Made by a program: the position numbers and the translations under genes. A DNA stretch of 64,000 bases from an uncultured Lachnospiraceae bacterium (GTDB lineage: Bacteria > Bacillota > Clostridia > Lachnospirales > Lachnospiraceae). The first letter of the stretch is position 1; each line of letters opens with the position of its first letter. The notes below the pieces were generated by a model. It was not told where the DNA came from. It saw only the letters and a program-made list of their open reading frames with translations, and did not search any database. The stretch is from contig CAJTUA010000003.1 of the NCBI GenBank assembly GCA_910579615.1, positions 62,001 through 126,000 of the forward strand, written 5' to 3'. This document shows, piece after piece, positions 61,101 to 64,000 of the stretch.

Positions 61101-62249
61101 TTAATTTTCAGGATATGCACGCTCCCCGTTCATCCATATCTCCTCAATCTGGTAATCCAGGTTGGTAACCAAAAAGTCCGCGCTGCGTCCTTGCTGGAAG
61201 GAGCCGTGGAATTTGGAAAGGCGCACGGCTGCAGCAGCGTTCGTGGTGACGGAAGCGAATGCGTGCAGCGGTGATACGCCGCAGGCAATCAGGTTGTATA
61301 CACTGTCCGTAAGGTTCATCACGGAGCCCGCAAGTGTGCCGTCCGTCAGGGTGGCGCAGCCGTCTTTCACTTTGACACTGCGGCCGCCCAATTTATATTT
61401 GCCATCCGAAAGACCAGTAGCACTCATGGAATCGGAGATGGTGACCAGCTTATCCGGGCAGGCAGCAAAAATCATCCGGAGTACGGACGGATGGACATGG
61501 ATGCCATCGCCAATCAGCTCACCGTATTCCGCGAAATCGCTCAGCGCCCCGATAAGCCCTGGCTCACGGTGGTGCAGGCTGTTCATCCCGTTGAAAAGAT
61601 GGGTGATATTGACGGCTCCGGCAAAGAACGCTTCCTTCGCCAACGCGTAGTCGCAGGTTGTGTGCGCCAGTGAGAATACAAACTGGCGGCGCAGCTGCCA
61701 GATTACATCAAGCGCGCCCGGCAGGGTAGGGTCAATATCGACAATGCTTAAAAGCCCGCTGCTGATTTGGAATAATTGCTTCAGCAGCTCTGCATCCGGC
61801 AAAAGGAGCTTTTCCGGGTCATGTGCGCCGCTTTTTTCCTTGCCGAGGAACGGACCTTCCAGGCGGGCACCAATGATGCGGGCTTCGCCAGGTGCACCAT
61901 TTCTCTGCTCTTTGTGTGCCTGGTAAATGTTTTCCAGGGCGGTGGTCATACAAGGGATGGTTTCGGTCATTATGGTCGGAACAACGGATGTGATGCCTTT
62001 GGAGGCATACCAACGCAATGCGCGATGGATTTCTTCCGGTTTTGCGTAAGTAAAATCGCAACCGGCGGCACCGTGGGTATGGATGTCCAGAAAACCTGGA
62101 ATCAGACGTTTTCCGGAACAATCGATATGTTCTGCATCAGCGGGCAGATCCCCGGTCATAGTTATGACATTGTCATGAACCACAAGGGAGGTTTTGTGAA
62201 ATCTGTTCTGTTGAAAAACAAGTGCATTTTCGAAAATTTTCCAGCTCAT
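61101..62249 (-). CDS. nagA: N-acetylglucosamine-6-phosphate deacetylase
   Basis: 382 aa amidohydrolase. Metal and substrate motifs include DIHTHGAAGCDFTY, RLEGPFLGKEKSGAHDP, LAHTTCD, NITHLFNGMNSLHHREPG and the catalytic Asp in TISDSMSATGL. It deacetylates GlcNAc-6-phosphate for amino-sugar use and cell-wall recycling. It follows the aminotransferase gene by 32 bp, so the two share a transcript. No nagB is in the window. Confidence 0.95.
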   Translation of the reverse strand: MSWKIFENALVFQQNRFHKTSLVVHDNVITMTGDLPADAEHIDCSGKRLIPGFLDIHTHGAAGCDFTYAKPEEIHRALRWYASKGITSVVPTIMTETIPCMTTALENIYQAHKEQRNGAPGEARIIGARLEGPFLGKEKSGAHDPEKLLLPDAELLKQLFQISSGLLSIVDIDPTLPGALDVIWQLRRQFVFSLAHTTCDYALAKEAFFAGAVNITHLFNGMNSLHHREPGLIGALSDFAEYGELIGDGIHVHPSVLRMIFAACPDKLVTISDSMSATGLSDGKYKLGGRSVKVKDGCATLTDGTLAGSVMNLTDSVYNLIACGVSPLHAFASVTTNAAAAVRLSKFHGSFQQGRSADFLVTNLDYQIEEIWMNGERAYPEN

Positions 62250-62281
62250 AGGTGTCTCCTTTACGTTTTTAATTTGTGCTC

Positions 62282-63469
62282 TTATTTGTATTCTTCGGCG
62301 AGCTTTTTGAAAAGTGCCAGCGACTTTTCAATCCGCTCAGTCGGCACACAGTATGAGATGCGGACGTGTCCCGGGCAGCCAAAATCATCGCCGGGAACAA
62401 GAAGCAGGTCATATTTTTTTGCACGCTCACAAAAAGCGTTTGCGTCCGGCTCCAATGAGCGCGGGAAGATGTAAAAAGCGCCTTCCGGTTTGACGCAGGT
62501 AAAGCCAAGGGCAAGCAGGCCGTCATACAAAAGCATACGGTTTTTCTCGTAGACAGAAATGTCTGCCGTCTGCCCGGCACATTTTGCGGCAACGCGCTGG
62601 AACAGGCTCGGTGCATTGACATAGCCGAGCGAGCGCCCTGCGCCGCAGATGGCGGCATATGCTGTTTTTGCGTCTTCGAGTTCATCCGGAACAAGTACAT
62701 ACCCGATACGCTCCCCCGGAAGGGAGAGGGATTTGCTGTAAGAATAACAGACAAAGGTATTGCGGTAATACTTGGTGACAAACGGGAGACGGATGCCGTC
62801 GTAAACAAGTTCGCGGTATGGTTCGTCGGAGATTAAAAAGACCGGATGCCCGTTCGCTTCGCTCTTTTCGGTAAGCAGGGCAGCAAGGTGCTTTATTGTC
62901 TCTTCGGAGTAAATCGTCCCGGATGGGTTGTTCGGTGAATTGATGATGACTGCCTTTGTGCGCGGGCCAATCGCTGCTGCAAGCTTGTCAAAATCAATCT
63001 GGAATGCGGTGGTATCTGCGTCCACAACAACGAGCTTGGCGCCGGCGCCCTTTTCGACAAAGCACCGATACTCCGGGAAAAACGGTGCAATCGCGATAAA
63101 TTCATCGCCCGGCTCGGCAAGTGCCTTAAAACAGGCGGAAAGAGCCGCGGCGGCGCCGACGGTCATGTAGAAATTGTCGGCGTGGAAGTGGGTGCCGAAA
63201 CGTCGGTTCAAATCGGTTGCCATTGCCGCGCGGACAGCGGCATCCCCCTGGGCGCTCGTGTAGCTGTGGGCGGCTACTGCTCCCTGCGTGTCAAGCACGT
63301 CAATCACAGCTTCCCGGACAGAGTCCGGCGCGGGTACACTTGGGTTTCCGATACTGAAATCGTAGACGTTTTCTTCGCCGACCTCGGCAATTCTTCTTTT
63401 CCCGTATTCAAAAATTTCCCGAATCGTGGAACGGTTCTGACCGAGGTCAATCATAATTTGTGAAAACAT
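62282..63469 (-). CDS. class I/II PLP-dependent aminotransferase
   Basis: 395 aa. The PLP lysine is in YSYSKSLSLPGERIGYV, with NSPNNPSGTIYSE and the Arg in GHVRISYCVPTERIEKS, which bind the substrate carboxylate. It resembles aspartate/alanine/tyrosine aminotransferases of type I-gamma. The amino-acid specificity cannot be told from the sequence. The first gene of a two-gene operon with nagA. Confidence 0.92.
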   Translation of the reverse strand: MFSQIMIDLGQNRSTIREIFEYGKRRIAEVGEENVYDFSIGNPSVPAPDSVREAVIDVLDTQGAVAAHSYTSAQGDAAVRAAMATDLNRRFGTHFHADNFYMTVGAAAALSACFKALAEPGDEFIAIAPFFPEYRCFVEKGAGAKLVVVDADTTAFQIDFDKLAAAIGPRTKAVIINSPNNPSGTIYSEETIKHLAALLTEKSEANGHPVFLISDEPYRELVYDGIRLPFVTKYYRNTFVCYSYSKSLSLPGERIGYVLVPDELEDAKTAYAAICGAGRSLGYVNAPSLFQRVAAKCAGQTADISVYEKNRMLLYDGLLALGFTCVKPEGAFYIFPRSLEPDANAFCERAKKYDLLLVPGDDFGCPGHVRISYCVPTERIEKSLALFKKLAEEYK

Positions 63470-63552
63470 ATCTTTGCCTCACCTCGTATAAAATGTTTTT
63501 TCCGCTTTTGTTCTTTGCACAGGGGCGGTGATGACCGCCAAATGCTATGTAT

Positions 63553-63581
63553 ATCATAACATAAAACCGAAAAAGCGTCAA
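63553..63581 (-). promoter_or_regulatory. promoter of the aminotransferase-nagA operon
   Basis: On the minus strand TTGACG (63581-63576), 17-bp spacer, TATGAT (63558-63553). Confidence 0.7.
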
Positions 63582-63758
63582 CTCTGACAAAAATCGAAAG
63601 GAATTCTTAAAGTTTACTGAAAAAAGATGGTAATTCAAGCTTTGTTCATAAATTCGTGTTAGAATATCAGTAGAAGCAGGATTTTTAAGTTTGCTTTTGT
63701 TGACACAGAATTGATTTTGCATAAAGATGATAATGTAGAAAGTTAAGGTGAGATAGAA

Positions 63759-64000
63759 ATGGATTTGCCAATGTCGTTTAATGAAGAGGAACTTTGGAGC
63801 CGCACACTGCTATTGTATAACGCGGCACTTCTCGAAATTGGAACAAAACTTGAGATTTTGAATAATGAATTTAAGCAGGCACACCAGTACAACCCGATTG
63901 AACATATTACTTCGCGCGTGAAATCGCCGCAGAGCATCGCGAAAAAAATGCGGCATAACGGCAGGGAGATGACGGTGGAGAATGTCGTAAAGTACATAAA
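63759..64000 (+). CDS. RelA/SpoT-type small alarmone synthetase (start only)
   Basis: The ATG at 63759 has AAGGTGA upstream, and 80 residues are visible before the window ends. IGTKLEILNNEFKQAHQYNP and ITSRVKSPQSIAKKM match the start of RelQ/YjbM-type (p)ppGpp synthetases, which lack the hydrolase and C-terminal regulatory domains. It would make (p)ppGpp or pGpp in stress. TTGACA at 63700-63705 may be part of its promoter. Confidence 0.85.
   Translation, partial: MDLPMSFNEEELWSRTLLLYNAALLEIGTKLEILNNEFKQAHQYNPIEHITSRVKSPQSIAKKMRHNGREMTVENVVKYI

Noticed and set aside
1..64000. tRNA or rRNA genes
   Set aside because: I saw no cloverleaf-like sequence with a TTCGA-type T-loop in a plausible context and no rRNA segments; a tRNAscan run would be needed to be certain.

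Overview
The window looks like a piece of chromosome from a mid-GC Clostridia member, most likely a Lachnospiraceae gut commensal. The pointers are strong GGAGG ribosome binding sites, several TTG/GTG starts, TTGACA/TATAAT promoters, a T-box leader on metG, an O-acetylhomoserine sulfhydrylase/NifS/NifU/Rrf2 sulfur locus, and the overall gene style. The assignment is inferred from gene content; no rRNA or tRNA gene was found to confirm it.

Layout. 0.3-4.3 kb (minus strand) holds a two-component system (OmpR-type regulator and histidine kinase) followed by an ABC ATPase/FtsX-type permease pair. The same 20-bp motif lies upstream of the regulator gene and the permease gene. 4.5-24.4 kb is a defence island: an ATP-grasp protein; a giant 1814-aa P-loop ATPase translationally coupled to a 375-aa protein ending in a HEPN-like Rx4H motif; wreckage (hsdM remnant with a readable frameshift, truncated GNAT, DUF4238 gene broken by a stop codon); a ParA/SAP-like cassette with its own promoter and operator; then a type I restriction-modification locus (hsdM, hsdS, hsdR). 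A UPF0175/DUF3368 toxin-antitoxin pair sits inside hsdS, and a tyrosine recombinase lies at the end of the locus.

24.5-29.1 kb holds metabolic genes (M18 aminopeptidase, GH13 glycosidase, DUF4203-like membrane protein). 29.1-38.5 kb is a second accessory stretch: NUDIX and transposase remnants, GNAT, a histidine phosphatase, a XRE-ImmA/PIN pair, a MerR regulator with a large sensor-like C-terminus, small mobile-element genes, and a secreted protein that has lost its 5' end.

38.5-64 kb is mostly core: GNAT, amidohydrolase, AraC-GyrI regulator, the nifU-nifS-metY operon divergent from an Rrf2 regulator, a GrpB/pyrophosphatase-like/NUDIX fusion, metG behind a promoter and T-box, a GH78-type glycosidase, a CPA2 antiporter, a GGDEF protein, a NUDIX hydrolase, two ankyrin-repeat proteins, nagA, an aminotransferase, and the start of a RelA/SpoT-type alarmone synthetase cut by the window end.

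Most interesting points: (1) the ATPase-HEPN pair as a candidate undescribed defence system; (2) the specificity subunit split by a toxin-antitoxin module, with direct repeats and a nearby recombinase; (3) a family of nested double-hairpin elements of about 90-100 nt. These occur in the leaders of metY (two tandem copies) and metG and just upstream of an AraC gene, always on the strand of the downstream gene.
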